Positions 20,933-34,286 of a DNA stretch of 64,000 nt are shown piece by piece; the first letter of the stretch is position 1, and the number at the start of each line of letters is the position of its first letter. A program made the position numbers and the translations under genes. Source of the DNA: Ooceraea biroi (Eukaryota > Arthropoda > Insecta > Hymenoptera > Formicidae); assembly GCF_003672135.1 (NCBI RefSeq), contig NC_039510.1, positions 1,116,001 through 1,180,000 on the forward strand. Direction: 5' to 3'. The notes under the pieces were generated by a model that saw only the letters and a list, made by a program, of their open reading frames with translations, did no database searches and was not told where the DNA came from.

Positions 20933-23900
20933 TGCATCTTGCGGAATTTATCGCGGAGCGGTTAAACGGGGCGGTTTTCCCTCTGTTGTCAAACGGTGTC
21001 ATTGAAATGAGAAGCCGGCGTAGAAGAAAAGAATATTACGGAAATTATATAAGTAAAATTAGTACAATATTAGAGACGTTCTGAGTACGTTTCGGGCGTA
21101 AATTGTTTTTTTGCGCATCTTACTAGAATTCTTACTAGAAATGGTTGACGACGTCAAAATCGTGATTTGAAGGAAATTGTGCTACTAAGGTGAGGAATTG
21201 CGCTCTTATTATGAACGGCGTTTTGAACTTTTCAGTCATGTGTGATTTGTGCTACTGCATCGCCCCGTACAATAGTCCGCTATTATTCCGAAATCTCCAT
21301 TCTGTAGTTCGAGATCGCTTATTCTCGTCTTTTTTTTTTCTGTTCACTTGCCCTATTTTCCTTCAGATTCTTTATTGATTTCTTCCTATCGCTTTCCCGT
21401 AGAAATTTTTTTTTATATGAACGTATTTCCTTTCTTATGGAACTTTTTTTATCTTCCTTTCTTCTCGCCCTTATAACACATACTGTTTGACCTATTTCGT
21501 CTTCCTATACTGATTATGCAGTTGAGAGAATTCCTCGATAAATGAATTAACTTCTAATTTTACCTACGTCAATTAGATTCGAAGTCATAGTTGGAAAAAT
21601 CAATTTTACGATGCTCAATAATCCATTTTTGTTGTTGGAAATGCCGACGTACGGTTGCTGTGTGAATTGTTCAAACAAACAACTCGAGTTGAGAGGCGAT
21701 ACGTTAATGCGTGTTTCCATTCCTCGCTTTTTGTACCTTCTAATTTTGTACTCTGGGAAAAAACGTTAATCCTGGCACTTGTATAGCGCGTATAAATGTT
21801 ATGCAAATAGCGTCGCTAGTCTCCAACCAAGCGGTAACAGTAAGAACGTTATCTTCTCGCGAGCTTTTGTCAAGCTGCGCGCAACGTAATGCCGGGACAA
21901 GTAAATGGCCCATATACCCTTAACGAACTTTCGCACACAAACGCCAACCGACTTCGTGCATCATTCGAAAACGGGCGAGTTTACGACGGATGTCCCGCGA
22001 GATTAGGTGCGCCGGGTCGACAAATTGTGAATTTGCGTTTACGGTACACACCATCGGCGCAACTGTTCGCTCCAAGTTTGTCGCCGGTTTAATTGGCTTT
22101 AATAAAGTTCGGGGTGCCGCGCTCCGGCGAAGTCGCGGAATTAACGGTCGCGGTCTGTCGCGCGAGGTGCTAAGCGGTTAAAGAACCTTCTCTGGAGAGA
22201 AACGCCCGTACACCCGATGTTCGTCCTTTACTCACACAGAGAGGCAATTTTGAGAGAAATTCCTGAGAGCGAGAGTGTAAGAGAATTGAGTTTAACGTGA
22301 TTTAGCCGTTTAGCTCACCCCTAATTTTTCCCTTTCACGTGTCTTAATCGCCGAAATGTTTTCATTGTTTTTAAATATAAGATACTTAAAGAAAAGAACG
22401 GGAAGAAAAGTGGGAGGACGATGGGAACGTTTATTGCTCTCTCCAGCCAGGTCAGAAAAAGCTCGACCTCGTATCTGTGGACGACGTGGTGGTTTACGGT
22501 TTGGATTATTTAAATTGCATTTACACGGAGGAGTAGACGACGGAAGTATAGCACGACAGTATCAAACGGCGCGTTGATTGCCTTATGCTCGTTCTATCCG
22601 GTGACGCAATTCAAAGTGGCAGTAAATCTCTGGAGTTACAGAGCTCGTCCGGGCGATGCCGTATCCGCGACACGGTTATTTCATTTAGAAAACGACTTGA
22701 AGATTTACGTGGATCGCATTTCGAATACCGTGATGTCGCGTACTCGAGGGACGCGGTAATTTTACGGACGAAGACGAGCGCATTTGCTCGTCGCGTGCGA
22801 TGCTCCCTTACGATCGAAAATCACGTCGGATCATCATAGTCACAGGCGAAGTACGGGGACCGATGCGGCAAGTCGATAATCGATGTAGGAACTGATAAGA
22901 TCGCACATGCTCTCCCTTAACGACTTTCGCCCAATTGTCCCGTATTTCCGATGTGCGATGTGATTAACCTTTTTCTAGTACGAGATTCATATAAACGAGC
23001 GTTTGGCCGATTTGCTGTTTAATTACTCAAGTTACTGATCAAATTTGCAGATTACTGCCTGCAGCCGCGAGCCTTATAATGCAACGCGCACACAAATCTC
23101 ACGCAATAATGGATATTGGTCGGTACGTAAACCATTGCGGTGGAATTTACAGTTTTGCGTCAAAAATATTAGTTTAACGCTCTACAGTCTCTTGCAACAG
23201 CCATAATCGATAATACGTTCGACGCACATGCACGCTTGATACTTTGACTTCAATATGAGCCAATTCCGTTCTACGCGGACGCGCACATCTAGCAGACGGC
23301 CTTTCGCGTTCTTCATTTTTTTTCTTTTTCTATCAAACGCGCGCTGTTTGAGGCAAGCATGTGAAACTCGTCGCGAAATTCTCTCGAGATGGGGGAGCCG
23401 TCCCGTCTTTACGAAAAGCATATTGTATCCCGCGGCACGGATTCAGATTCAATTCCTCTTTCATTCGACAGCACACTCCCTTCAGAACCAATACGATGAA
23501 AGTTTCCTCGCCGTGTCGGACATAGAGATTTGTTGAATTGAAGCACGCGGCATGTCGCCGAAATGTAGATACGCAACCTCGCAGTTGGGATGGGGTTCTT
23601 TCACCTCTTTTTCTTCGTTTTTCTTTTTTTGCTAGGATCACGCGAATATCGCACGCGCAACTGCGATCGATAGCGTGAAAGTGCGAGAGCACGCAGTATA
23701 AATTTTAGTATCACATTGTAACGACAAATGGTGCTGGTTTGTCGGTCGGAACGACGCGCCGAGTGAAAGGGTAGTTAATTACGAGAACAAAAGCCTGCGC
23801 GAGTTGGATCGATAGAAAACGGCGCAGATAAATATACTGCTCCGTACAGCGCTGCTCTTTATGGCCTCCCCTTTCTGTATTATCATTGATTTATCTCTAG

Positions 23901-24892
23901 AAACAAGCGGTGCTATTCTAGTATATGATTATTTCTAACCATCACGTGATTAAATCGCGCAAATAATTTATACTTCGCGAGTATTTGCTCTCAATTCTCC
24001 AACCCTCCTACTTTCAACCCTAAAAAATCTCTTTTACAGTCTTTTTTATTTTTATTCAAGATGCAAAGCCTGTTTCTTGCGTATTAAAACAGTTTTAGCT
24101 TGATGACCGAATGAATATTTAATGTCGGATGTCGTATAATCCGTATTGATTAAACCAATCACGACGGGCCACTAATCAGTGCTCAATTTCATAAGCTTCG
24201 TTGATTAATAGTGACAATCGATGATCAATCTTGACCCAAATATGATTACATCTATTATCCACTGTGAGATTACAGTAATAAAATATGGACTCAACAAATA
24301 TCATCGATAAATTTTATTCTGAACAAACGAGGCGTAAGGAACCAAGAAACTTTGCGTATAACCATGAGATGCCAGAAAAGTTAACAAAAAAGCCTAATTA
24401 ATTCTTGCTCGTTGTGTATGCAAGGCTACTTAATTACTAAAAAGGCGGAACGGCGTCAAAGTGACTAACTAAAACGATTTTACCAACAACTGCGGTGGAG
24501 GCTGCTGTCGGGAGGGCATATTCGATATACACGTACATGTATTATACGTATTACACATGCATGCGAAAATGCATCTTTACGTGCGCGCGTGCGCGACCAC
24601 ACGCGCGCGGACCAACCCGACTATTGATATATTCCGACGTTTACGACTTGAAGTAACTTTGCTTAATATATAGCCGGACTTGGATTATAAATTCCCACAC
24701 TTCCGAATGCATACGCCATTCCGGCTAACTGTAGCTTCGTGCAGTCATCCCACATCGTGTTTATCCCGCGTAACAGCGTGACGTAGGAGGACTTCTCGAT
24801 GGCAAGTGATATTATATCTTGTGCATTCAAATCCATTAAAGGGAAAGCACGTATCGATGCATAATTACGTGTTACGACGATTCGAGGGATGA
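20933..24892. other. No supported gene
   Basis: Mixed-composition DNA. Short open frames at 21889-22181, 22356-22839 and 23182-23692 overlap on different frames and strands without splice support. A long alternating purine-pyrimidine stretch occurs near 24523-24610 (CATGCATGCG, then TGCGCGCGTGCGCG). Otherwise nothing is seen. Confidence 0.5.
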
Positions 24893-24934
24893 TCCATGAT
24901 TAACTTGTTGCGAATGCAACAAGTTAATCATGGA
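24893..24934. repeat. Perfect 19-bp hairpin
   Basis: TCCATGATTAACTTGTTGC (24893-24911) and its exact reverse complement (24916-24934) are separated by GAAT. The stem is uninterrupted. It may be the remnant of a very small foldback element or an RNA hairpin. No surrounding gene explains it. Confidence 0.85.
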
Positions 24935-27502
24935 CTTATACATTTTTCCATTATTTATCAGCATTGTCTTGTTATGCAAAGCGCATTTTATCGTGTTTTC
25001 ACTTTGATTGCATAAATGATAATAAATCCATATGTAACGCAGTAATAGTTGAATGTAATATCATTAGCCTATGTTTTCACGTTAACTCGATACAGCGCCG
25101 AATACGTAATGAGTAAATGTAAACTGCATTGTGACATCAAATATAGATTTTAATAGGTTTAACAACAAAAACTCGCTACATGTGATTAAATATAAATGCG
25201 TCAATGTTTGAACGAAATTAAACGAAGTAATGTATTAAAACTTGTACATGTGTATATAAATTTTCATAGAACAAAAAGATAACTATATAACAGCTAATTT
25301 ACATACACGTGTTATGAATCATAACATAATCCGCATTAGATTCATTAAACAGGAGCAAACAACCGCAGAGAGATCGTTAGTGCAAAAGAAACATGCGCTC
25401 AGTTGATTGGATGTAACATCGCGCAAAAATCCGAGCTCGTGTAATCTTGATAACAAGTGCAATGAGATAACATCGATAGGAAAGTAGCGCGAGAAAATAT
25501 TTTCATTGATTTTTCTCCTTGCGTATCTGACAGCGTCGAAATACGTGCGAGAATCTTTCAGATAAAAGATCTGTACGTTAAAAAAATTAAAAGTCGACAT
25601 CGACATATCTCGTAATGGAATCGATGCATCTTACTTTCTATTCAAAGTTTCCTTCTCGGGACATATATCAAGACGAATTGCGCAACGTTCTGTTACACAA
25701 CGTATACTCCTTTCCGCCGAGAGTAAGGAATCGATGGCTACTCTCGACCTTTTTGCTGACGTCTCGCGAACCAACATCAAATCAAGATATTTGTTCCTGT
25801 TGGAAAGATACAGTCGCTATCGAACACGTTTATTATTTCTCTTCGCTCTTTTTCGTCGAATAATACCGTTCTCTGTATCACGATTGTAGCGTCTGGTAAC
25901 AACGCCACGGCCGGATTTCTCAATCAAAATGATAAAACATATCTATAAATGTATAAATTTAGGTCAGGCGTTCCATTAAAATGCAGAATCAGTTGTTAAT
26001 ATTAAATTATATAATTTCCATATGCAAATGGTGAATAATTTTATTAAAACGCCAGCGAACAGAAGTAATAGCAATGCAATCCTTTTCAATTTACAGAAAA
26101 TTAAATTATATTTTTATTTTCTTTGTCCTACAATTAGAACACGCACGATAGATACTATTATATTACTACAATGCGCGAGATACAATCTGAATATTATTCA
26201 TATTATTGAATATTATTCATATGTTCGTAAAATGAGAAATATAAATACACGTCCTTTTCGTTTGACTAAATCGATTCTGAAATTTCTGACCCAAGGGAAT
26301 ACGTGATGACTTGGTATCTCTAAAATACCCATGAGACAATAACGAGAAGATAACGGAACGACGCAGACGAGGCATAAGCGCGCGAGCATAGGTATTCACG
26401 AAAATGCGAAAAAGAGCGTCTTTCCTGTATACGACAATAGCTGCAATGGTGGTGAAGCCAGCTAGGGTGACATTCTCCTCTGAGGTGCCATAGGTTGCCA
26501 TGGCAGTTCTCTCTGTCTCTCTCTCTTTCTCTTTCTTTCTCCGTTTCTCTCTGTCTCTCCGTTAAACGCGAACTGATTTTCCACGTCCGACTTTTCGCCC
26601 TGGTCCCGCCGTGCTTGCCATCCAGCCGCGTTTTCCCGGCTAGAGCAGAAAGCTTCGCGGGAACGGCCGCCTTTTAAATTTTGAAAGCACGCCACGCCGC
26701 AGGGAAATCTCATTTTCCATGGATCCGCGCGCTTGAGAAGTCGGCGGACGTGTACTGGCTACGTCGGGAGATTTATTATGCACTTTCTTGGTCCGCGCGA
26801 GCGATGAAACGCGCACACGTCTCCTTCGTCACGCAACGCACATCGGACAACCGAGCAAAGACCCTTGGCGACACACGAATTCGAGAACTCGATTGCACGA
26901 GGGAAGCAAGTGAGAGGATGAAATCGTGAAATCCACTTGGCAATTCGCGATCTTGCCGCGCTTTTCCGCGGGATACGTCTGTGCAACGTCCAGTGATAAC
27001 GAACATGATTCCCATAGCCAAATCGCCTCTGCTCCTGTACCCGATAAAACGGTTATCTGAGTTTCCATGTGTTACGCGGACGAACGCGCGACACGATCGC
27101 GTATCGCGGCTTGTAATGGATGCGGTCGTTTGGAAAGGACAACCGTTCGGGACCACGTGTATACCCGGAGCAAATAAGGCACTTTTCGATGACTCGGCGA
27201 GTGCCCGTCGCCTGCGAATCTCGATTAAGCGAATCGCATGTTCCACCGTACGGAACTCTCAAACGAGTTTTCATCCGCGAATGCGTTGTAGAGATTTCAT
27301 TGTCAGAAAAGCTCGGGGAGAGCTCTCGTTCCGCCACTTTTCCGATATTAGCATGTTCTAAAGTATTTAGAATATTTCTGCCCGGTAGCTACGCTCTCCG
27401 CCGTTGGAATAGGGCCGGTAACTCTGATTGAGAAAAACGCAATCTATCTGTTTTGCTACTAACAAAGAGTTGATAGCTCTGCCAATAAACTGGGGCGCCC
27501 GG
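24935..27502. other. No supported gene
   Basis: AT-rich to 26300, including short ATTATTCATATT-type repetition at 26185-26225. A CT-rich simple repeat lies at 26507-26560. From 26600 to 27430 the DNA is GC-balanced with overlapping frames on both strands, up to 156 codons on the minus strand (27246-26776). These show no motif and no splice chain. Confidence 0.45.
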
Positions 27503-27838
27503 TTATAGTCGCGCGTTATCATCGATTTTCATCCAGCGCAGATAAAAATATCCGTTATGCGAACTATGAACGAGCGCTCTGCGAAACGCGCCGGCGTGCC
27601 TGCAATTGGGTTCAAAATGGATATTAAATCTTTTGATCCGTATTTTAATTGGACATATCCTTCGCATCGCATAAACGCAGCTCGATAAATTCAACATGAT
27701 GTTTCCGTAATCCATCCTTCCTTCCGAATGCGATTCGGAATAAAACCGGGATAAAAAGTCACGACAAGAGTTCGAACAACACGAACTGCAACGGCGTGAC
27801 GGAGGTGAGCATCGAAATCGCGACAAGCCAAGTTCCAT
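27503..27838 (-). CDS. Possible terminal exon, unknown function
   Basis: A very strong acceptor (GTTTTTGTCTTTTTGTAG on the minus strand) ends at 27839, and the exon starts with ATGG. Three frames are open at first. Frame 0 from the ATG runs 111 codons to 27503, Cys/Ser/Arg-rich then mixed (FNIHFEPNCRHAGAFRR). Another gives WNLACRDFDAHLRHAVAVRV and stops after about 45 codons. The third gives a hydrophobic tail, GTWLVAISMLTSVTPLQFVL, and stops after about 25. The third matches the phase of one reading of the upstream exon 28579-28638. Which frame is used, if any, cannot be settled from sequence alone. Confidence 0.2.
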   Translation of the reverse strand: MELGLSRFRCSPPSRRCSSCCSNSCRDFLSRFYSESHSEGRMDYGNIMLNLSSCVYAMRRICPIKIRIKRFNIHFEPNCRHAGAFRRALVHSSHNGYFYLRWMKIDDNARL

Positions 27839-28578
27839 CTACAAAAAGACAAAAACTTTGCGGAACGGGAGCTCTTGGCAACTCACGGCGGATATGACGG
27901 AGCGGAGAGTTACGCTGGAAAGTAGTTTTCCTTATTGCCGGTAATCGCGTCGCGAGGGATTAACTATCTTCTCGATGGAGTTCGATGCGGAATTAGCGCA
28001 AAGTACGACAGAAACGGCATCCGCGAGACGTTATTAAAACATCCAACGTAACAGCGATCTTTTATCAGACTTATGAGCTAGCTCTCGAAGATGAAGAGCT
28101 AATGAAGAACTAAGCCATAGCTCGTAAAACGTGTTTGATAAAACATTGCGAACAATCTTTGGCTGATAGTAGTGGAATCTTAGAGTTAGCAAAACTGATC
28201 CTATTTCGCTTTTAACAAGATAGAAACACGCATAAATCATCGATGGAGATGCGATTTTTTTATTTTTACGCGGCGGATATAACAGCGCAGCTTCCTTCAG
28301 ATTCTTCAGATATCGCAATGACCAAGAGCTTTAATAGATTTGTTGTATGCGTGTACATATTCTTTCGTAATATTGCATTGGTTCTGGCTTCTGCTATCGA
28401 ACCAAGTAGAATGCGAAAGCAAGGCCTGCGTGATGTAAGTTAATGCGGAGATAACAAAACTGCGGATAAAATAAAAAAGAAAAACGGACAATAGGGACAC
28501 TCGGTTGTAGATCATTTTATCGGAGATGGAATGATAGACTATTCGATGTAAAAGATACCGAATTCATGACTTACTCAC

Positions 28579-28638
28579 GCATGTACTGGACAATGGTCGA
28601 CTTTGTATTATAGTGCTCGCCTTTCGTCGAATACGTAC
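28579..28638 (-). CDS. Possible 60-nt internal (cassette) exon
   Basis: On the minus strand a strong acceptor (CGTTATTTCTGTTGCAG) and a strong donor (ATGC|GTGAGTAAG) bracket exactly 60 bases. In phase 1 to phase 1 it encodes TYSTKGEHYNTKSTIVQYM. A second frame is also open and the third has a stop. The length is a multiple of three, so including or skipping it would keep the frame, as in alternative cassette exons. I cannot identify the protein and no convincing upstream exon was found between 28640 and 30400. Joining to 27838 is phase-compatible. Confidence 0.25.
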
Positions 28639-30565
28639 CTGCAACAGAAATAACGTCGATATCATTAGCAAGCGATCAATAATCTTAAAGCCCTTAAAAT
28701 ACATGATTTCTATGATAGTTATTTATGATATTCTATGTGTTATTATTATTCGTATTGCACGTATTAAGTAGTTAAATAGGATGTTAAATAGAAAGTGCAT
28801 GGTAATAATAGTTTAGAGCTACACGATGAAATCCAATGAACAATGAAATCGAAGATAAACGTAGAAACCTTATCATCGCAGAGTCCCTGTGTCACTGAGG
28901 AAGTTCCGCCATCCCTTGACATATGAAACGCACGAGGGAAACGTTAAGATGAACAGACATATTCATTACCACCTGTTATGTGAGATCCTCATGCGATTCG
29001 ACGACTTACCGCATATACCAACAAGTTCTCTGTGATCACCAACAAGTCGCCTGGAATCGCATGTTGCATCTCGTTTCGTCGAGATTCGCAGGCCCTTAGA
29101 CGATCTCAAGAGGAAGAAAAATGAGAGCGAACCGATATCAGATTAAAGCCCTTAATAAAAGCGTGTAAACCGAGTACAAATTATAATTATTATAATAAAA
29201 TTATTATGTAATTTATATTCTTTCTCAATTATCTATGAATCGTGAAAGATGGAGCAAAGAAACCTTTTTTTAAAGAAAAGAAATTAAGAATTATTTATAA
29301 CACACACATAATACAATAAAAAAACTCTGCAATCTCTCTTTTGCATAATATTAAATCATCCGTCGTGAATCAGATAATTATGAAGAATGCATCCTCGAGA
29401 ATGTCTGCAATTTATCGGATATTAAAGGAGTATATCGCAAATAACGCGAAGTTTGAGCTCAGGTATCCGTGTAATGTAAATTTGCCCGCATCTTCCAGAT
29501 TGCTTTCTGGACCTCGAATGCTGCGGGTATAAATTGTTCACTCTCAGCAAGCGAGCGACTTCTTACGATAATATTTCATTTCGTTTATTTCGCAGGGCGC
29601 ATAGTTCGTCCGCGTCGCCTCTCGCAAAAATTGCTTCTGCCATAACGCATCTCTACGCACACTCAGAATTTTCTCCATTAAAAGAAATAAAATTCATTAG
29701 ACTTCACGTTTCGATCTCGTTACTGCAACTTTCTATTAAAAAAAAAATGCAACGTTATTGAAGTTCCAATATTTACGCATAACGATCGCTATCTCGAAAT
29801 GTTTTAAATGTAATTTCCTAGCGCTGTTTTCCTTCGCAAATTTCGACTATTTTCAGCGTTCTCGTTTTCACGAATGGCCTCAAAGCAATCCTAAAAGCAA
29901 CCGCGGGGAAGCCGCACGAAAGTAAATCGGATGTCTGGAAAAGGATTGTGAGCGGCCTTAGTAAACCTATGCGTCAAAAGGAAGGATCGTACGTTACATT
30001 GAGGATAAGACACGTGTACGCGCAGTCGACAATCCCGTTTGATTCTCTTTTCTGTGCTTGTTCAACTTTCTCTCCGCCAGCTATTCAGTACCGACAAATA
30101 TGACAGTATCATGATTGCGAAACTGCGCGCTCATCCTAATCGTCATAACAGCCACTGGCCAACGCATTGTCCGGTCTTTATTTCCCCGCTTTTCTCGGCG
30201 CATTGTTTGTTCCGGCGCTGATGCATAGCCGCCGCATTGTCTATTCAAACAATATTTTTACACTCACCTAGTTAAAATATCGCCACAATCCCGAGAAAAG
30301 TAGCGGTTTTTCACTAATACATTTCAGTTTTTTATGTAATATGTACATATACCTGTCTTTCGACCATTTTTCACGTTTAACTTTAGAAAAATTAGAGATC
30401 ACGTATACGAATAATTGCATTCAACCATTCAGAAAATTCTTTGACTTTACATTATACTATATTATATTAAGAACGTACATGTCCTCGAGGTGACAAAAGT
30501 AATTGCCAAGATCGCACACCAGCATTTCGAAGTGTGATCGCGGAATTACTGAAAAGTCTCCCCAG
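28639..30565. other. No supported gene
   Basis: AT-rich, with minor open frames at 29341-29761. On the minus strand an excellent donor (AACTAG|GTGAGTG) lies at about 30267 after a short open stretch (KNRYFSRDCGDILT), but its acceptor is weak and its phase does not fit the 28579-28638 exon. Confidence 0.45.
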
Positions 30566-30789
30566 ATTCAAAAGAGAGAGGAAGGAAGAGAGCTCACTCT
30601 TCGGTTCGCGGAAACTGCCGGGCGATCTCCCGGATGGCCCTTCACTCTCCGTTCGACCACCGTATAAGGACGGTTATATTCCCCCGTTAACCATCCTTAA
30701 CTTTCAATCCGGGCAAGTTTGTTCGTCCAGTATGTTCCCCAAGGCGACTGGAGGAGGAAGGGAACTCTATAGTGCCAGCCAGTGGACAA
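30566..30789 (+). CDS. Possible internal exon in a long open frame
   Basis: A plus-strand frame without an ATG is open from about 30446 to 30932, some 160 codons in DNA of ordinary GC content. Within it a plausible acceptor (AAGTCTCCCCAG) ends at 30565 and a good donor (GGACAA|GTAAGT) starts at 30790, bracketing a 224-nt exon (phase 2 in, phase 1 out). The product reads RFKRERKEESSLFGSRKLPG, then PYKDGYIPPLTILNFQSGQV, a hydrophilic sequence of no known family. The other two frames have stops inside this interval. The frame after 30790 also stays open for some codons, and an overlapping frame (30772-30987) has three cysteines. Confidence 0.22.
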
Positions 30790-33700
30790 GTAAGTTTAGT
30801 GGAGTCGGTCAACCTTTGCACCGACCGACTATTGCATCGAATCGAACTGTTAAACGCTACTTGCCAGAACGTTCATCCTTTGACGGAGTACCTGGGCGAA
30901 AACAAGAAAAAGCGCAACGTCGGCTGCGATGACGCACGTTTCGCGACGATGAAAGTGGAATCCGCTCTGAAGAAAAGGTCGCTTTGACCGGTACGACGTG
31001 TCAAAGTTTTAACGTTCGTTTCGAGCCAGGTGCAATTTATTACTGCCCGGTGGACTTGACAGCGCGGTGTAACGAGAGGCGGTAGAGGGTGGTGACGGGC
31101 GATGGAAAATTCGCATCGAAGAGGAAGTTTATCGGCGATATTTAGGTCGGCCCACCGATCATTCTCATCGCTCTGCCTGGGTTAATGTCTTTAATTGGCT
31201 GCGAAATTTTTAATATCCAATTACATGATAAACGCCGACTTTTATCGTCGCGGTGAGATGTGCTGACGTATCGAACGCCCGTCGATCATTGCACGTAACG
31301 CGATTGGAGGTGTAAGGGAGACAGCACGTCGCGATATCCGATCCGTTTAACGCAGCTAATTCAATCAGGTTAATCGCCTTTTAATTGGTTTTCGCGTGCA
31401 GGTATTCTGTAATATCATTATCTTGCATTACTCGCGTCATTATACTCCCCTGTTTCTAAGTATTTTCATTATTTACGGCAGGAACGAACTTCCATTATTC
31501 CCCTGTAATTGAAATTCTTGGATGCATTATTTCTGCACAGGGGTTTTCGTATCATTTTTAACACGGATTGGAGAATTTCGATCGCGGCAATGTCCGATAG
31601 CAGGAGTAAACTGCAGATGAGATCTGGGGACGGGGGGATTCCTCGCGTATATGGAATCGGTCTACGACTTGAATACGACTCTGTCTGATTATTCTGTGCT
31701 GAAGCACTAGACGGAACCACCTGTTTAATTTCGCAAAAACCTCGGAAATCTCTGAGAGATTTCCAGGTTTTCCTGCTCCGGCGAAATCCCGCTTGAAATC
31801 CACGATCGCTTACTTTCCGAGTCGCATAACCGATTTACCGATAATATTGATTGCATCAAAGTAACTATTTTCTATAATATTATTTTCTATAATAATCTTC
31901 TTGATTAAGGAAACCATTAATAAAAATAGAAGCAGCTTTAAGGGTCGACGTAAGGGATTAAAACCTTCATACAACACGTCACCCAAACATAATTTCGAGA
32001 GAATCACGCGTAAGTGTGTCAGCGAAAGGGTGCAGGGTGCAGCTTGAATCACGCTCGTCCCAGTATCACACCATGACATTTTAAGTGCAGTTTTGGAACT
32101 GTGGATTAACTCGCTGACCAATGTAAATTAATGGCGATAACTTTTGATAAACCGGCATTACAACCGTTGAATCACGCGAGCATTTGGCATTAATTATCAG
32201 ACAGGAAACTCAATTTGCCGTACTTGGAGCACTTTGAAATAACGATACGTACGCTGCGCCAAAACCACAGCAATTTACCGACGTGTAGCCCACGTTAGTT
32301 CCGAAATTGACAACATTACTTAAGCGTGGTGTTACGCTTAAAGCTACCATTTTCATTGGCACGATAGCGTAATTATTAAAGAGGCGAGAATTTCCAGATT
32401 CGTAAAGCCGTATCCTTCTCCCCCTTTCGTCCATCCACCCTTGCGTTCTCCCAGCCTAATTGCGTCGGTCCGCAGCGGTTGCTGTGCTCCATTATATCGC
32501 TTGATGAAAAATTGTTGCATTTTACCTCACGAGCGCATTGAATTTTTAATTAATTTCCTATCGTGGTTAATGGAGTGTTAATTCGATTCTGCCAGTGAAT
32601 CGACTGCAAGTGAAAATTCGATTGTGTAATTTGATGCTTGATATTAATGCAAGTCTGTGCGTGAAACATGTATTGTTCATATTACAGTATTACGTTTGTG
32701 CATAGTTTTGCGTAAATTTAATATCCACGCGAAATACTGGCAGCGCTCCATTAGGGGTCTCAAAAGGGGTGGTAGCAATTACATGAGCGAGGTATTTCGA
32801 GACAGTAGGCGGTATCACGCAGAAGCTTTATCAGTCTTTGACAAGGACTCATTTACCTTTTTCTTTTTTTTGTGAGCAATTAACTTGGTTGAAAGCCAGT
32901 GCGACGCGAGATAAATTCAATTACATCTTTAGCTCGCGTACTTCTCCGCTTTTTACGGTTTTAATTCCGCCCGATTAATCGGAGGTACGAAAGACAGCGA
33001 GCGCGGGAATGGACAAGGCAGAAAGGGGGTTGAACACGCGACTAAGGAATGAATTAAATTCAGGATCGTTGTTGAGGGCGATACGCGATTGCTGCTGACC
33101 GATAGCACCGCGCGATTTTTATTCGGCGTGTAACGCACGGACAAAATGAGGACAATCATTCTCAGTCCGCACCGCAATTTATTCCGATAGGATAGGTATT
33201 CGAACGAATAACGTACGCTACGACGGGGAACGGATAGAAACCCGGTATTTGCTGCGGCTTTATCGCGCCAAAGGCAGATACGTTAGATGCTCGTTCTTTC
33301 GGAGTGGCGTGTCATTGATTACGTTGGTGAACGTATTATAAAAACTAAACGCGAGACTCGTTTGTCACGTTTATCGGCATCCTGCGTTTTGCGGCCGCAA
33401 TGTGCATACTCTGGTTCGTCACGCGCGATCATACAGCAGTTGTGTAAAAAAGAAATACGGAAACCAGATGAATGGATCGCGCGGCCGTCGTCGTCCCTTT
33501 CGTCGTCTCTTCAGGAAGAGAAAACGTAATGAAATTCTACTCGCGTTAATGGCCGGGCGGTAATTTAATTTCATCGAGAAAAGGAGCTAAGTAATTCTAT
33601 TTCCCTCTGCCGTGTACGTATGATATACTCCGTCTTCTTGAGAGCTCGGTGAAGAGGGTCAATGCCGGGAGGATTCACGTTTTCCGTGCGTATACTTCCG

Positions 33701-34223
33701 CGCGAATAGATTTCCTAGGGGCAAAGATACAATTCGCGTTGAAAAATGTTATTAAGTCCGTTTTTTTTTCTAAAGTGCAATTATTTTGTAAGACACAAAA
33801 ATATTATAATCCCTGCGGCACTTCGTTCGCGCTACTTTTTTAGATATTGGCAAGGTAATTGTAATATCCCGCAAATATCACGTTGCATGATAAATGTATG
33901 GTGTTACCGCGGAGATACAATTATGCACGCGTCTCCGCATATGCAATAATGTAAAATTATTCACGAAAATACCTACTCGCTAAGTAATTTTCAATTAGAA
34001 CTCAATGCGACGCGCGGAGACCCGCCAATAAGAAGCGTAAACTTTTTTAATTAAAGGCCTGTCCCCGGAGTTTTAAATGAGTTAGTGACGCTGACGGGAA
34101 TAGTAGAGGGAAAGTGAATGAAGCGCGTGCAGGATGAGGAAGGAAAACGGGCATCAGAAAACGAGATAGTGACGCTAGTACAGTAGTATAGACCACGATG
34201 ACAGGATGAGAAAACTTCAAGTA
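30790..34223. other. No supported gene
   Basis: Ordinary non-coding DNA. Minus-strand frames at 31469-31803 and 31810-32121 and plus-strand frames at 33287-33529 and 33649-33949 have no motif or splice support. A short internal duplication of ATTTTCTATAAT lies near 31868-31893. Confidence 0.5.
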
Positions 34224-34250
34224 AGAGAGAGGGAGGGGGAGAGAGGGGGG

Positions 34251-34284
<34 letters not shown>
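34224..34284. repeat. GA/G-rich microsatellite
   Basis: An imperfect G-rich purine tract passes into an uninterrupted (GA)n run ending at 34284. Minus-strand poly-Ser/Leu frames over it are artefacts of the repeat. Confidence 0.95.
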
Positions 34285-34286
<2 letters not shown>

